From Streptomyces koelreuteriae (GTDB lineage: Bacteria; Actinomycetota; Actinomycetes; Streptomycetales; Streptomycetaceae): a DNA stretch of 64,000 nt. Where the stretch lies: assembly GCF_018604545.1 (NCBI RefSeq), contig NZ_CP075896.1:2604001-2668000 (forward strand), written 5' to 3'. Positions 44,241 through 53,579 of the stretch are shown in pieces. Position 1 is the first letter of the stretch, and each line of letters starts with the position of its first letter. A program made the position numbers and the translations under genes. Below the pieces are notes generated by a model, which saw nothing but the letters and a program-made list of their open reading frames with translations, was not told where the DNA came from and did no database searches.

Positions 44241-46052
44241 CTACGCCGACAGCTCCTGCCGCAACGCGTCCCGCAGCCGAGCCGCCCGCTCCGCCACGGA
44301 CTCGGGCCCGAGAGACACCGCGCGGTCGGCCCAGCGCTGCCCCTCGGCCAGCTCTCCCCGACGCGCGTAGACCAGGGCCAGCCGCAACGCCGCCCGCCCG
44401 TGCCCCGCGTCGGCCGCGCGCGTCCACCACACCGCCGCCTCGGGCTCGCTGCCCTCCCGGGCCAGCAGCAGCCCCAGATTGAACGCACCGTTGCGGGACC
44501 CGGCCTCGGCCGCCTCCCGGTACCAGCGAGCCGCCTCGACGACGTCCCCCCGGGCCGCGGCGTGCATACCGACCCGCACCTGCGCCCGCCGGTGCCCCTG
44601 CGAGGCAGCCCGCTCGTACCACTCCTCGCACTCGCTCCGCTGGTGCACCGGCTCCCCGAGCTCGTGCGCCGGCTCCGGCGGCCGGCGCGCGTCGAGCACG
44701 GTCGCCAGCCGGTACGCGGCCTCGGCGCTCCCGCCCCCGGCCGCACACCGCAGATGCCGTTCGGCCTCCTGGTCCTCGCCGTCCCGCAGCAGCGCCATGC
44801 CGACCTGCAGCGCGGCCTCCGTGTGCCCGGCGGCGGCGGCCCGCTCGTACCAGCGCAGCGCGGTCTGCTCCTCGCCCCGTCCGGCGTGGAGGATGCCCAG
44901 GTTGAAGGCGGCGTCCACGCTCCCGGCCTCCGCGGCCTTGGAGAACCACGGCTCCGCGCCCGTCTCGTCCCCGGCCCGCAGCAGCAGGATCGCCAGCGCG
45001 TTCGCGGCCTCCTGATGCCCGGCGTAGGCCGCGCGCCGGTACCACTGCTCGGCGTGCGGGGTGCGTCCCTGCTCGACGCAGAGCAGCCCGAGGTTGTACG
45101 CGCCGTTGACGTCGCCCGCGTCCATCGCGGCCCGGTACCACCGCTCGGCGGTCTGGGTCTCGCCCCGCTCGGCGTGCAGCGCGCCCAGCGCGTTGGCCGC
45201 GTTGCCGTCGCCGTCCTGAGCGGCCCGCAGCCACCACACGGCGGCGTTCTCGGTGTCTCCCGCGTCGCGCAGCAGGAAGCCGAGCGCGCAGGCGGCCCGC
45301 GCCTCGCCGTCCTTGGCGGACGTCAGGTACCAGCGCCCGGCCTCCTTGAGCTCGCCGCGCCTCTCCAGGATCGTCCCGAGGTGCAGCGCGGCACGCCGGT
45401 GCCCGCGCGCGGCGGCCTGCCGGTACCACTGCTCGGCCTCGTCCGGCACGGACGCGCCGTCGTCGTCGGCGTCCCGCGCCGCCTTGCGGTCCAGCGCACG
45501 CGCCAGCCGGTACGCCGCCTCCCGGTGCCCCCGCTCGGCCGCGGCCCGCATCCAGTGCTCGGCCCCGGGGTCCCCGCGGTGCTCCAGCAGGTCCGCGAGG
45601 GCGTACGCGCCCAGGGTGTGGCCCTGTTCCGCGGACTGGCGCAGCCAGTACTCGGCAGCGGGTTCGTCGCCGCGCTCGCGGTGGTGCCGGCCGAGGGCGT
45701 GCGCGGCCGCCGTGGATCCGGCGACGGCGGCGATCCGCCACCATCCGGCGGCCTCGTCGGCGTATCCCCGCTGGTGGAGCAGGACTCCCAGATTGTTGGC
45801 CGCGGCCCGGTCGCCCGCGGCGGTCGCGGCACGCAGATGGGGTTCGGCACCGTCGAGATCACCACGGCGCAGCAGCATGGCCCCGAGGACACTCATCGCC
45901 TCTACGTCGCCGGTCTCCGCGGCGAGCCGCTGACGCAGCTCCTCGGCCGCCTCATCGGCGATTTCCCCGGTCTCGTCCGGGGTGTCGGTGTCCTCCCGGC
46001 TGGAAGGCTGCACAAAACGCCCTGTCTCGAACAGAGTTGCCTTGTCCCCCAT
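44241..46052 (-). CDS. Sel1/TPR-repeat protein
   Basis: 603 residues made of about 14 repeats of roughly 36-37 residues. Each resembles AAxxGxxxAAxxLGxLLxxRGExxxAExWYRxAA (for example ANALGALHAERGETQTAERWY and AFNLGILHAGRGEEQTALRWY). Sel1-like repeats build a superhelical scaffold for protein-protein contact. No signal peptide or catalytic motif is seen. The N-terminal 45 residues are acidic and non-repetitive. ATG 46052 (MGDKATLF) is preferred over 46061. It is flanked by two initiator tRNA genes on the same strand. Confidence 0.85.
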   Translation of the reverse strand: MGDKATLFETGRFVQPSSREDTDTPDETGEIADEAAEELRQRLAAETGDVEAMSVLGAMLLRRGDLDGAEPHLRAATAAGDRAAANNLGVLLHQRGYADEAAGWWRIAAVAGSTAAAHALGRHHRERGDEPAAEYWLRQSAEQGHTLGAYALADLLEHRGDPGAEHWMRAAAERGHREAAYRLARALDRKAARDADDDGASVPDEAEQWYRQAAARGHRRAALHLGTILERRGELKEAGRWYLTSAKDGEARAACALGFLLRDAGDTENAAVWWLRAAQDGDGNAANALGALHAERGETQTAERWYRAAMDAGDVNGAYNLGLLCVEQGRTPHAEQWYRRAAYAGHQEAANALAILLLRAGDETGAEPWFSKAAEAGSVDAAFNLGILHAGRGEEQTALRWYERAAAAGHTEAALQVGMALLRDGEDQEAERHLRCAAGGGSAEAAYRLATVLDARRPPEPAHELGEPVHQRSECEEWYERAASQGHRRAQVRVGMHAAARGDVVEAARWYREAAEAGSRNGAFNLGLLLAREGSEPEAAVWWTRAADAGHGRAALRLALVYARRGELAEGQRWADRAVSLGPESVAERAARLRDALRQELSA

Positions 46053-46225
46053 AACGTCCATCGTCGCACCACCTGCAACCTGGGTACACCTGGTATACCG
46101 CAGCCATTGAGGTCACTACAGCGTTTTGTCGACATGCCCACAGAGAGACAAGTCAAACACAGTTTTCCCAACTCCCCCCGGCGGCACGGCCGCAGCCCGC
46201 ACCAGCACATGCGTTCACACATCAC

Positions 46226-46260
46226 GAAGGCCCGGATTCCTGTGTGGAATCCGGGCCTTC
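46226..46260 (-). terminator. Terminator after tRNA-fMet copy 2
   Basis: A 15-base perfect stem GAAGGCCCGGATTCC with GGAATCCGGGCCTTC around TGTGT, 35 bases past the 3' end of the second tRNA on the minus strand, separating it from the Sel1 gene. Confidence 0.88.
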
Positions 46261-46295
46261 GATGTCGCTCCGTCACTCGGACTTCGCGATTTCAG

Positions 46296-46369
46296 TAGCG
46301 GGGACAGGATTTGAACCTGCGACCTCTGGGTTATGAGCCCAGCGAGCTACCGAGCTGCTCCACCCCGCG
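46296..46369 (-). tRNA. tRNA-fMet (initiator, CAT), copy 2
   Basis: 74 bases identical to the copy at 44056-44129, including the C1/T72 mismatch, the GGG/CCC anticodon stem and the lack of encoded CCA. The identity extends a few bases past the 3' end (CTGAA on the minus strand), then stops. Confidence 0.95.
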
Positions 46370-46426
46370 CCGTTGTGTTCACAACCGTATCACGGCGCGG
46401 GTGGAGCATTTGACCAGGCCGGAGGC

Positions 46427-49375
46427 CTAACTGCTCGGCTTCGGACTCGGACTGCCGCTCGGGCTCGCGCTGGGGCTGCCGCTGGGCGTGCTCTCGCCGC
46501 CCCCGGCGCCGCCGGCCTTGTCCGCCTCGGCCTGTGCCTCCTCGGCGCGCTGCAGCGCGTCCTCCAGGTCCTTCTGCGCCTTGCCGTACGCCTCCCAGTC
46601 GTTCTCCTTCAGGGCGTCCTGGCCCTCGGTGAACGCCTTCTGGGCGTCTTCCAGGGCCTGCTGGACCGTCGGGTCCTCGGCCGTCGGCGGTGGTGTCGTA
46701 TCGCCGTCGTCCGGTGGCTCCGGCGTCGCGCCCTCCGCCCCGAAGATCTTGTTGAGGGCTTCGTCGAGCGTGTTCTCGAAGGCCGTCTGGCCTCCGTAGG
46801 TGACCAGCACCTTGCGCAGCAGCGGGTACTTCAGTCCGCCACCGCGGACGTAGACCGGCTCCACGTACAGCAGTCCTCCGTCGAGGGGCACCGTCAGCAG
46901 GTTGCCGTACTCGACCTCGGAGTCACCGCCTCTCAGGAGCCTGATGGACTCGGCGATGTCCTCTTGCGAGTTGAACTGGCTCTGGACCTGCTTGGGTCCG
47001 TTGACCGTGGTGTTCGTCGGCAGTTTCAGGATTCTGATCTTGCCGTAGTCGCTGGTGCCCGCCTCGGCGTCGACAGCCATGAACGCACTGAGGTTGTCCC
47101 GGCCGTTGGGCGTGAGGGTCGTCGTAAGCGAGAACGCCTGTGCCTTCTGGTCGGGCATCTTCATGCTCAGGTAGTACGGCGGCACCGCGCTGCCCGACCG
47201 GTTCGTCGGGTCGTCCGGCACCTGCCACACCTCGCTGCCACTGAGGAACGTCGTCGCGTCCTTCACGTGGTAGCGCGTGAGCAGCTCCCGCTGGACCTTG
47301 AACAGGTCCTGGGGATAGCGCAGATGGTCCATCAGCGGCTTGGAGATCTCGCTCTTGGGCTTCACCGTGTCCGGGAATGCCTTCATCCAGGTCTTCAGGA
47401 CCGGGTCCTTGGTGTCCCACTGGAAGAGCTTGACCTCGCCGGTGTACGCGTCGACGGTCGCCTTCACCGAGTTGCGGATGTAGTTGACCTGGTTCTGCTG
47501 GGCCACCACCGCGCGGTTGTCGTTGGTGGCGGTCAGCGAGTCGGCCGTGGTGTCACCGAGGGTCGTACGCGAGGAGTACGGGTAGCCGTTCGTCGTCGTG
47601 TACGCGTCGACGATCCACTGGATACGGCCGTTCACGACCGCCGGGTAGGCGTCGCCGTCGATGGTCAGCCAGGGAGCGACCGCCTCGACGCGCTCCTTGG
47701 GCGTGCGGTTGTACAGGACCCGCGAACCCTCGCCGATGGCGCCCGAGTAGAGGATCTGCGGTTCGCCGAACGCCACCGCGTAGGCGGCCCGGTTGACCGG
47801 GTTGGAGAGGTTGACCCCGCTGTCGCCCTTGTAGCTGGTGGTCTTCTCGCCGTTGTCGTCGGAGTAGTCGATCTCCTTCTGGGGACCGCCGACGATCGAG
47901 TACGTGGTGGTCTTCTCGCCGTAGTAGATCCGCTGCTCGTAGGAGCCGAGATCGCCCTTGGAGGGCAGGTCGGACTCCGTGAAGTTGGGACGGCCCTGGG
48001 CGTCGGCGCTGGTGCCCTCGGCGGCCACCGCTCCGTACCCGTGGGTGTAGCGGAAGTGGTTGTTGATCCAGTTCTTCTTCGGGATGCCCGCGAGGTTCAG
48101 CTCACGCAGGCCGATCACCGTGTCCTGGTCCTTGCCGTCCTTGGGGTAGCGGTCCACGTCCAGGTTGTTCGGGAACGCGTAGTAGTTCCTGATCTGCTGG
48201 AGCTGCTGGAACGTCGGCGAGACGATGTTCGGGTCCATGATCCGGATGCTCGCCGTGGAGTCGACGTCATCGCGGAGCTTGGTCTTGTCCTCCGTCTTGC
48301 TGGTACCCGTGTAGTCGGTGACCTTGGTGCCGTCGATGCCGTAGGCCTTGCGCGTCGCGTCGAGGTTCTTCTCGACGTACGGCGCTTCCTTGGCCTGCTC
48401 GTTCGGCTGGACCTGGAACTTCTGCACGATCGCCGGGTACAGGCCGCCGATGAGGATCGCGGAGAGCACCATCAGGCCGAAGCCGATCACGGGCAGCTGC
48501 CAGGTGCGCCGCCACAGAGTGGCGAAGAACAGCAGCGCGCAGATGACGGCGATGCAGAACAGAATCGTCTTGGCCGGCAGGTAGGCGTTGGCGTCGACGT
48601 ACCTCAGGCCCGTCCAGTTGTCGGTCGCTCTGAAGTCGCTGGACTTGACCGCGAGTCCGTACCGGTCGAGCCAGTACGCGACCGCCTTCAGGGCCACGAA
48701 GACGCCGATGAGCACCGACAGGTGCCCGGTGGCCGCCGCCGTGGCGCGCGCGCCCGGGCTGGTGACGCGCAGGCCGCCGTACAGGTAGTGCGTGAGCGCC
48801 GCGGCGATCACGGACAGGATCGCGGCGGCGAAGCCGAAGCCGAGCAGGAACCGGTACCAGGGCAGGTCGAAGGCGTAGAACGAGACGTCCAGCTTGAACT
48901 GCGGGTCCTTCTCGCCGAACGGCACGCCGTTGACCCACATCAGCCAGGTCCGCCACTGGCCGGACGCCGAGGCTCCGGCGATCAGGCCCACCAGGGCGGT
49001 GATCCCGAACAGCAGCCACTTCTTGTAGGGCGCGATGCCCATCCGGTAGCGGTCGAGGTTCTGCTGCTCCATCGACATGGCGCTCAGCGGTGGCCGCAGC
49101 CGGTGCGCCAGCCAGATGTTGACGCCGACGGCGACTGCCATGAGCAGGCCGAAGACGAAGAAGAGTCCGATCTTGGTCCACAGGGTCGTGGTGAAGACCG
49201 ACGAGTAGTTCACCGACCGGTACCAGAGCCAGTCCGTCCAAAAGCCCGCGAACATGGTGAACGCCATGCCGAGGACGGCCAGGACGCCCAGCGTCATGAG
49301 CAGGGTGCGGACACGCCGGGACGGGCGGCCCACTCTCATCCGCGGCCCTGTCGGGCCTCCGCCGCGGTCCGGCAT
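46427..49375 (-). CDS. UPF0182 family large membrane protein
   Basis: 982 residues. Seven membrane helices lie in the first third (for example [22 protein letters not shown] and [20 protein letters not shown]). A very large extracytoplasmic domain with many Tyr/Asn/Gly ([36 protein letters not shown]) follows, and then a low-complexity Pro/Ser/Gln tail ([13 protein letters not shown]). UPF0182 proteins occur across actinobacteria and cyanobacteria; no biochemical role is established. ATG 49375 (MPDRGGG) is chosen; a GTG at 49396 is possible. No catalytic motif seen. Confidence 0.9.
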   Translation of the reverse strand: MPDRGGGPTGPRMRVGRPSRRVRTLLMTLGVLAVLGMAFTMFAGFWTDWLWYRSVNYSSVFTTTLWTKIGLFFVFGLLMAVAVGVNIWLAHRLRPPLSAMSMEQQNLDRYRMGIAPYKKWLLFGITALVGLIAGASASGQWRTWLMWVNGVPFGEKDPQFKLDVSFYAFDLPWYRFLLGFGFAAAILSVIAAALTHYLYGGLRVTSPGARATAAATGHLSVLIGVFVALKAVAYWLDRYGLAVKSSDFRATDNWTGLRYVDANAYLPAKTILFCIAVICALLFFATLWRRTWQLPVIGFGLMVLSAILIGGLYPAIVQKFQVQPNEQAKEAPYVEKNLDATRKAYGIDGTKVTDYTGTSKTEDKTKLRDDVDSTASIRIMDPNIVSPTFQQLQQIRNYYAFPNNLDVDRYPKDGKDQDTVIGLRELNLAGIPKKNWINNHFRYTHGYGAVAAEGTSADAQGRPNFTESDLPSKGDLGSYEQRIYYGEKTTTYSIVGGPQKEIDYSDDNGEKTTSYKGDSGVNLSNPVNRAAYAVAFGEPQILYSGAIGEGSRVLYNRTPKERVEAVAPWLTIDGDAYPAVVNGRIQWIVDAYTTTNGYPYSSRTTLGDTTADSLTATNDNRAVVAQQNQVNYIRNSVKATVDAYTGEVKLFQWDTKDPVLKTWMKAFPDTVKPKSEISKPLMDHLRYPQDLFKVQRELLTRYHVKDATTFLSGSEVWQVPDDPTNRSGSAVPPYYLSMKMPDQKAQAFSLTTTLTPNGRDNLSAFMAVDAEAGTSDYGKIRILKLPTNTTVNGPKQVQSQFNSQEDIAESIRLLRGGDSEVEYGNLLTVPLDGGLLYVEPVYVRGGGLKYPLLRKVLVTYGGQTAFENTLDEALNKIFGAEGATPEPPDDGDTTPPPTAEDPTVQQALEDAQKAFTEGQDALKENDWEAYGKAQKDLEDALQRAEEAQAEADKAGGAGGGESTPSGSPSASPSGSPSPKPSS

Positions 49376-49539
49376 CTGGAAAGCCAAGGTGCGCACCTCG
49401 AAGTTCGCTGTTGATCCGTCAGGCCCGCGTCTTCACGGACCGTGCGTGGCCCCCGGTGATCGTGGGCCCCCACCTATGCAACTTACTCACCGTTTACTCG
49501 GTTCCCGATTCCGGCCAGGAACGAGGCAGGATTGTGACC

Positions 49540-50085
49540 ATGTCCAACACTCCCATGGCTGCGAACCCGCTCACCCGGGCCGTTCTCGAGATCGACGAGT
49601 ACGTCTCCGGCCTCGGCTGGGACCAGCCCGCCCGCCTTTTCGCCCTCGTCGACACCGCACGACTGCGGGCCGAACAGCCCTCGCTCGCCGACCGGCTCGG
49701 TCTCGGGGAGGAGTCCGAGAACCCCGGCCTCACCCCGATCGAGCAGGACGAGGTGCCAACGGGCAAGCCGCTCGACGAGTTCCTCGCCACCATCGCCTGG
49801 CCCGACGCGGTGGTCGGCTGCGCCCTCGCCGTGGAACGACTGATGCTGCCGCCGTCCGCGGAGGCCCAGGTTCCGAAGGGTCTGAGCGAGGCCGCGCTGA
49901 CGAAGTGGGTGGCGGACCACCCGGACCGTCAGGAGGTCCGGATGACGGTCGCGGTCCTGCGCGACGGCGCCCGCGAGTCCGCCCTGCGCCTGCGTGAGAA
50001 GGACTCCGCCACGGAGGTCCTCACCGGGTCCGACCTGGTCCCGGGCCTGGCGGAGGCGCTGTCGGCGACGTTCGAGGAGGAGTAG
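49540..50085 (+). CDS. PPA1309 family protein
   Basis: 181 residues, soluble and acidic. The conserved stretch ANPLTRAVLEIDEYVSGLGWDQPARLFALVDT opens the protein, and ATIAWPDAVVGCALAVERLMLPP sits in the middle. This family is actinobacteria-specific and has no known function. ATG 49540 follows GCAGGATTG and the divergent UPF0182 promoter region. It is convergent with the YlbL-type gene, with a hairpin region between. Confidence 0.82.
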   Translation: MSNTPMAANPLTRAVLEIDEYVSGLGWDQPARLFALVDTARLRAEQPSLADRLGLGEESENPGLTPIEQDEVPTGKPLDEFLATIAWPDAVVGCALAVERLMLPPSAEAQVPKGLSEAALTKWVADHPDRQEVRMTVAVLRDGARESALRLREKDSATEVLTGSDLVPGLAEALSATFEEE

Positions 50086-50103
50086 AGCGGGAGCACGGCG
50101 GTG

Positions 50104-50163
50104 TGAGGGGGCCCGCCGGTCCCTTGGGACCCTCGGGCCCCACCGGTCCCGCAGGCCCCCTCA
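50104..50163. terminator. Terminator-like region between convergent genes
   Basis: The outer arms TGAGGGGGCC (50104-50113) and GGCCCCCTCA (50154-50163) are perfect complements, with further GGTCCC/GGGACC repeats inside. It lies between two convergent genes and most likely forms their shared terminator. Confidence 0.6.
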
Positions 50164-50207
50164 GCCGCGCCGTTCGCCTTGCGCCGACCTGTCCTCGGCC
50201 CCGCGGA

Positions 50208-51299
50208 CTACTTGCCGCACTTCGGCAGGTCCGCGGTGTCGCCGCTGCGGAGGTCCTTGAGGGCGCCGAGGGCGTCCTGGATGGTGTCCACCTTGATGAG
50301 GGTGAGGCCCTCCGGGGTGTCCTTGACGGCGGCGGCGCAGTTGTCGGCGGGCGTCAGGAAGTACTGCGCGCCCTTGGCCCGGGCGCCGACGGTCTTCATC
50401 TCGATGCCGCCGATCGGGCCGACCTTGCCGGTGTCGTCGATGGTGCCGGTGCCGGCCACGAACTTGCCCCCGGTCAGATCGCCCGGCGTGAGCTTGTCGT
50501 AGATGCCGAGCGCGAACATCAGCCCGGCGCTCGGCCCGCCGACGTCGGCCAGCTTGATGTCGACGGTGAACGGGAACGTGTGGTCGGTCCCCGCGGAGAT
50601 CCCCACGATGGCGCGCTTCTCGCCGCCGTCGTCCGAGGTCGTCGTGGTGATGGTGATGTCCTGCGTCTTCGTCGGCGTCCGCTTCTCCTTCTCCGCGGCG
50701 GCCTGCTCCTTGGCCGGCACGATCGTGAAGCGGACGTCCTGGCCCGGCTTGTGCCGGGTGACGAGCTTCGCCACGTCGGCCGGCTCCTTGACCGTCGTAC
50801 CGTCGACGGCCTTGATCACATCGCCGGCGTGCAGCTTGCCCTCGGCCGGGGATCCCTTGACGACCGTCGAGACGATCACCCACGACTTCACCGGAATGTC
50901 GAGTTCCTTCAGGGCGGCGACCTTGGCGCTCTCCTGGGACTGGCTGAACTCCTCGGCGTTCTCCTGGGTCGACTGCTCCTCGGTCTTGCCGTCCGGGTAG
51001 AGCGTCTCGCGCGGCACGACCTTGTTGTCGTGCGCGAGCCAGCCGTAGACCGCTTCGACCAGGTTCATCCGGTAATCGGCGCTCGTGACCCGGACCGTGG
51101 TCATGTTCAGGTGGCCATCGGCCGCGTAGGTCTTGCGCCCGGAGATCTGCAGCACCGGCTCGCCGTCATGATCGCCAAGTGTGTTCACCGTCGGCCCCGG
51201 GGACATCTCCGCGTACGGGACGCGGATGAACACTCCCGCGCACAGGAGCGCGATCAGCATCAGGGTGGAGGCGAGCATCGTCGCGGTGCGGCGTGGCAT
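50208..51299 (-). CDS. YlbL/Lon-like secreted protease with PDZ domain
   Basis: 363 residues. A single N-terminal helix (TMLASTLMLIALLCAGVFI) anchors it outside the membrane. A PDZ domain (SWVIVSTVVKGSPAEGKLHAGDVIKAVDG) precedes a Lon-type S16 protease domain, with the catalytic Ser in GGPSAGLMFALGIYD and the catalytic Lys in IEMKTVGARAKGAQYF. B. subtilis YlbL degrades the SOS cell-division inhibitor YneA; the actinobacterial target is unknown. Length matches the family. Confidence 0.9.
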   Translation of the reverse strand: MPRRTATMLASTLMLIALLCAGVFIRVPYAEMSPGPTVNTLGDHDGEPVLQISGRKTYAADGHLNMTTVRVTSADYRMNLVEAVYGWLAHDNKVVPRETLYPDGKTEEQSTQENAEEFSQSQESAKVAALKELDIPVKSWVIVSTVVKGSPAEGKLHAGDVIKAVDGTTVKEPADVAKLVTRHKPGQDVRFTIVPAKEQAAAEKEKRTPTKTQDITITTTTSDDGGEKRAIVGISAGTDHTFPFTVDIKLADVGGPSAGLMFALGIYDKLTPGDLTGGKFVAGTGTIDDTGKVGPIGGIEMKTVGARAKGAQYFLTPADNCAAAVKDTPEGLTLIKVDTIQDALGALKDLRSGDTADLPKCGK

Positions 51300-51400
51300 G
51301 ACTCGACAGTACGGGACGGGCCTGTCAGCGCACCGTCAGGGCCGCCCGTCCGGGGCGGCCCTGCGGTCCATACCGTCTGTGACCTGCTGTTCCTTGGCCT

Positions 51401-51565
51401 TCAGCTACCCGGCCCGGGCTTCTCCATGGCCTCGCGAAAGCGGGCATATCCGGTGAGCTCCGGGCCGTCGCCGCGGGACTTGCGAGTCCTGTTGGCCCAA
51501 CTGCCCCAGAGCCCCGCGCCGATGGCAGCCACAAGCGGAATCAGCAACCAGGCGAGAGCCGCCAT
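51401..51565 (-). CDS. Small single-helix membrane protein
   Basis: 54 residues: an N-terminal helix MAALAWLLIPLVAAIGAGLWGSW followed by a charged tail (ANRTRKSRGDGPELTGYARFREAMEK). ATG 51565 has GGAGG five bases before it, strong evidence for translation. It looks like the short membrane proteins found beside ylbL and moaE in streptomycetes. No function is known. Confidence 0.75.
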   Translation of the reverse strand: MAALAWLLIPLVAAIGAGLWGSWANRTRKSRGDGPELTGYARFREAMEKPGPGS

Positions 51566-51680
51566 GCCGACCTCCAACCCCATTGAGCGTCCGCAACTGA
51601 CTGATCAGCAGATTAACCATCCGCAGTGACAACGCTCACGCCAGGGGTGCGGTTACGCAACCGGAGGGCCGTTCCGGGGA

Positions 51681-52142
51681 TCAGCAGGCACCGACCCATT
51701 CCTCGGTGCCGTCGGAGAACTTCTGGTGTTTCCAGATGGGCACTTCGTGCTTCAGGTCGTCGATCAGCTTCCGGCAGGCCTCGAAGGCCTCTCCCCGGTG
51801 CGGACAGGAGACGGCGACGACCACGGCGAGGTCTCCGACCCGGAGGTCCCCCACGCGGTGCACGGCCGCCAGCGCCCGCACGGGGAAATCGGCGGCGACC
51901 TTCTCGGCGATCCGCCGCATCTCGGCCTCGGCGCTGGGGTGGCAGGAATATCCCAGCCCCGCGACGTCGGCACCCCCGTCGTGGTCGCGCACGGTCCCCA
52001 CGAAGAGCGCGGTGCCGCCGGCCGCGTCGTCCCCGACGGCCCGGAACACCTCGTCCAGGGAGAGGGCCGTGTCCCGGATCCCGATCAGCTTGATCGGATC
52101 CTGTGCTCCCTGCTCACCCGGGTGATCGCTCGTGGCTGCCAT
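51681..52142 (-). CDS. moaE: Molybdopterin synthase catalytic subunit MoaE
   Basis: 153 residues. Signatures: GTALFVGTVRDHD (FxGxVRxx), VAAVHRVGDL-like ALAAVHRVGDLRVGD, VVAVSCPHRGEAFEACRKLIDDLKHEVPIWKHQKF with the conserved Lys pair that binds precursor Z and the C-tail of MoaD. It inserts sulfur into cyclic pyranopterin for molybdenum cofactor. No moaD is adjacent. ATG 52142 has GGAGG only one base before it; no better start was found. Confidence 0.93.
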   Translation of the reverse strand: MAATSDHPGEQGAQDPIKLIGIRDTALSLDEVFRAVGDDAAGGTALFVGTVRDHDGGADVAGLGYSCHPSAEAEMRRIAEKVAADFPVRALAAVHRVGDLRVGDLAVVVAVSCPHRGEAFEACRKLIDDLKHEVPIWKHQKFSDGTEEWVGAC

Positions 52143-52216
52143 GCCTCCATCGTGCCGCACGGGACCGACAACGCGGAATAGACCTATCGACCGGCACGCG
52201 CGCGTGCGCGTTGGAG

Positions 52217-52244
52217 CCTCCTACAGGTGCGCACCTGTAGGAGG
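52217..52244. repeat. Perfect 28-bp palindrome
   Basis: CCTCCTACAGGTGC is followed immediately by its exact reverse complement GCACCTGTAGGAGG, with no loop. It lies 20 bases beyond the stop of the epimerase gene and about 75 bases before moaE, both on the minus strand. As RNA it would make a long stem with a tight loop; as DNA it could be a dimer site. Confidence 0.9.
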
Positions 52245-52264
52245 TCTCTGCGAAGGCGTGTCCC

Positions 52265-53386
52265 TCAGATCCGCCGACGGGCCTTGCGGGCCCGGCGTAC
52301 CACCGCGGCCGCGCCCAGCAGAGCCACCGTCGCGCCCGCTGCGCCCGCGGCCGTCGCGTCCTTGCGGCCGAGGCGCCGCCCGGCCACCGTGTGCCGGCCG
52401 GAGACCTCCTCCAGGAGCTCGGCCAGCACCTCCTCGTTGGTGTACTGCGGGCGCCACCCGGAGTCGTGCAGCCGGCTGCCGCTCACCACCCAGGGGTACA
52501 TCGTGTACGCCAGGTCCCCGGCCGGGGACGGCGTGAGCCCGATCCGGTGCAGTCGCGCCGCCGCGCCCAGGGCGACCGCCGACGGCAGCTCCATCCGCCG
52601 GATGCCGCTGAGCTCCTCGACCTCCTCCTGCTCCAGCCACCCGTCGCAGCCGACGGCCAGTTCCCCGTCGACCTTCTCCAGGACGGCGTACTCGAGCGCG
52701 CTGCACAGGTCCTCGACGTGGCAGAACTGCCACGCGGGCCGCGACCCGGCGACGACGAGCAGTCGAGGCGACTCGAAGTACCTGGTCAGCGCGGTGTCCG
52801 TGCCTCCCACCAGCACGGCGGGACGGACCACGGTGACATTGAGACCCGGGTGCGCCCGCGGGGCCCGCCGGGCCAGCCGCTCGATCTCCAGCAGGTCGCC
52901 GACGCCCGTCGCCTCGGCCGTGGCCCGCAGCTCGGCGTCCTCGGACAACGGCAGCTCGTTGTCCGGCAGCGCCCCGTAGACCATCGCCGAGGTGCACAGC
53001 ACGACCCGGTGCACTCCGGCCGCGGCCGCCGCCGTCAGGACGGTCTGCGTCCCCCGTACGTTGTAGGCCGTCCGGGCGGCCGCGTCGGTCTCCAGATCGA
53101 GATCCAGCGCCAGGTGCACCACCACGTCGGCGCCGCGCAGCTTGTCCGCGATGGCCGGATCCCGTACGTCCAGGATGTGCCACTGCGCCGCCGCGCACTC
53201 GCCGCGCCGCTCGTCGATGGCGACGACCTGTTTGACCTCGTCGGACGCGGCGAGCTGCTCGGTGAGCAGCGCTCCGATGCCGTACGCGGCACCGGTGACC
53301 GCGACGACGGGCCCGCGCCCCGCGGGACTCGCGGAACTGGTTGACTGGTTTCGCGCTGCGCGAACCTGCGGATCTGGGGAACTCAC
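52265..53386 (-). CDS. SDR-family NAD-dependent epimerase/dehydratase
   Basis: 373 residues. An extended SDR Rossmann domain begins VVAVTGAAYGIGALL (GxxGxxG) at about residue 27. The catalytic context is LCTSAMVYGA (Ser/Tyr), and a long substrate domain follows (YRF-like RYFESPRLLVVAG; FCHVEDLCSALEYAV). A basic C-tail (RRARKARRRI) preceded by a helix suggests membrane attachment. It resembles SDRs that act on nucleotide sugars or steroids; the substrate is unknown. GTG 53386 has GGAG eight bases upstream. Confidence 0.85.
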   Translation of the reverse strand: MSSPDPQVRAARNQSTSSASPAGRGPVVAVTGAAYGIGALLTEQLAASDEVKQVVAIDERRGECAAAQWHILDVRDPAIADKLRGADVVVHLALDLDLETDAAARTAYNVRGTQTVLTAAAAAGVHRVVLCTSAMVYGALPDNELPLSEDAELRATAEATGVGDLLEIERLARRAPRAHPGLNVTVVRPAVLVGGTDTALTRYFESPRLLVVAGSRPAWQFCHVEDLCSALEYAVLEKVDGELAVGCDGWLEQEEVEELSGIRRMELPSAVALGAAARLHRIGLTPSPAGDLAYTMYPWVVSGSRLHDSGWRPQYTNEEVLAELLEEVSGRHTVAGRRLGRKDATAAGAAGATVALLGAAAVVRRARKARRRI

Positions 53387-53579
53387 CGGGCGTCTCCAGC
53401 GGTTGTCTTCAGTACGAGCACGAGTGAAGCGTGCGTACCAGGTGGCATCCATCCTGCCGCAGGCCGTCACTCGGCGAAGCACCGAGGCCCGATCCGCCCC
53501 GAGGTGTCTACGCTGGGTGGTGATGTCGGGCAGCCGTGCCGCCGGAAAGAACCGGCGGCCCTACAAGCCGAGGAATCCC

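Noticed and set aside
46373..49414. A 1013-codon open frame on the plus strand
   Set aside because: It is the mirror of the UPF0182 gene; its composition is Arg/Gly/Val/Leu-rich with no domain, as expected for the antisense frame of GC-rich coding DNA.
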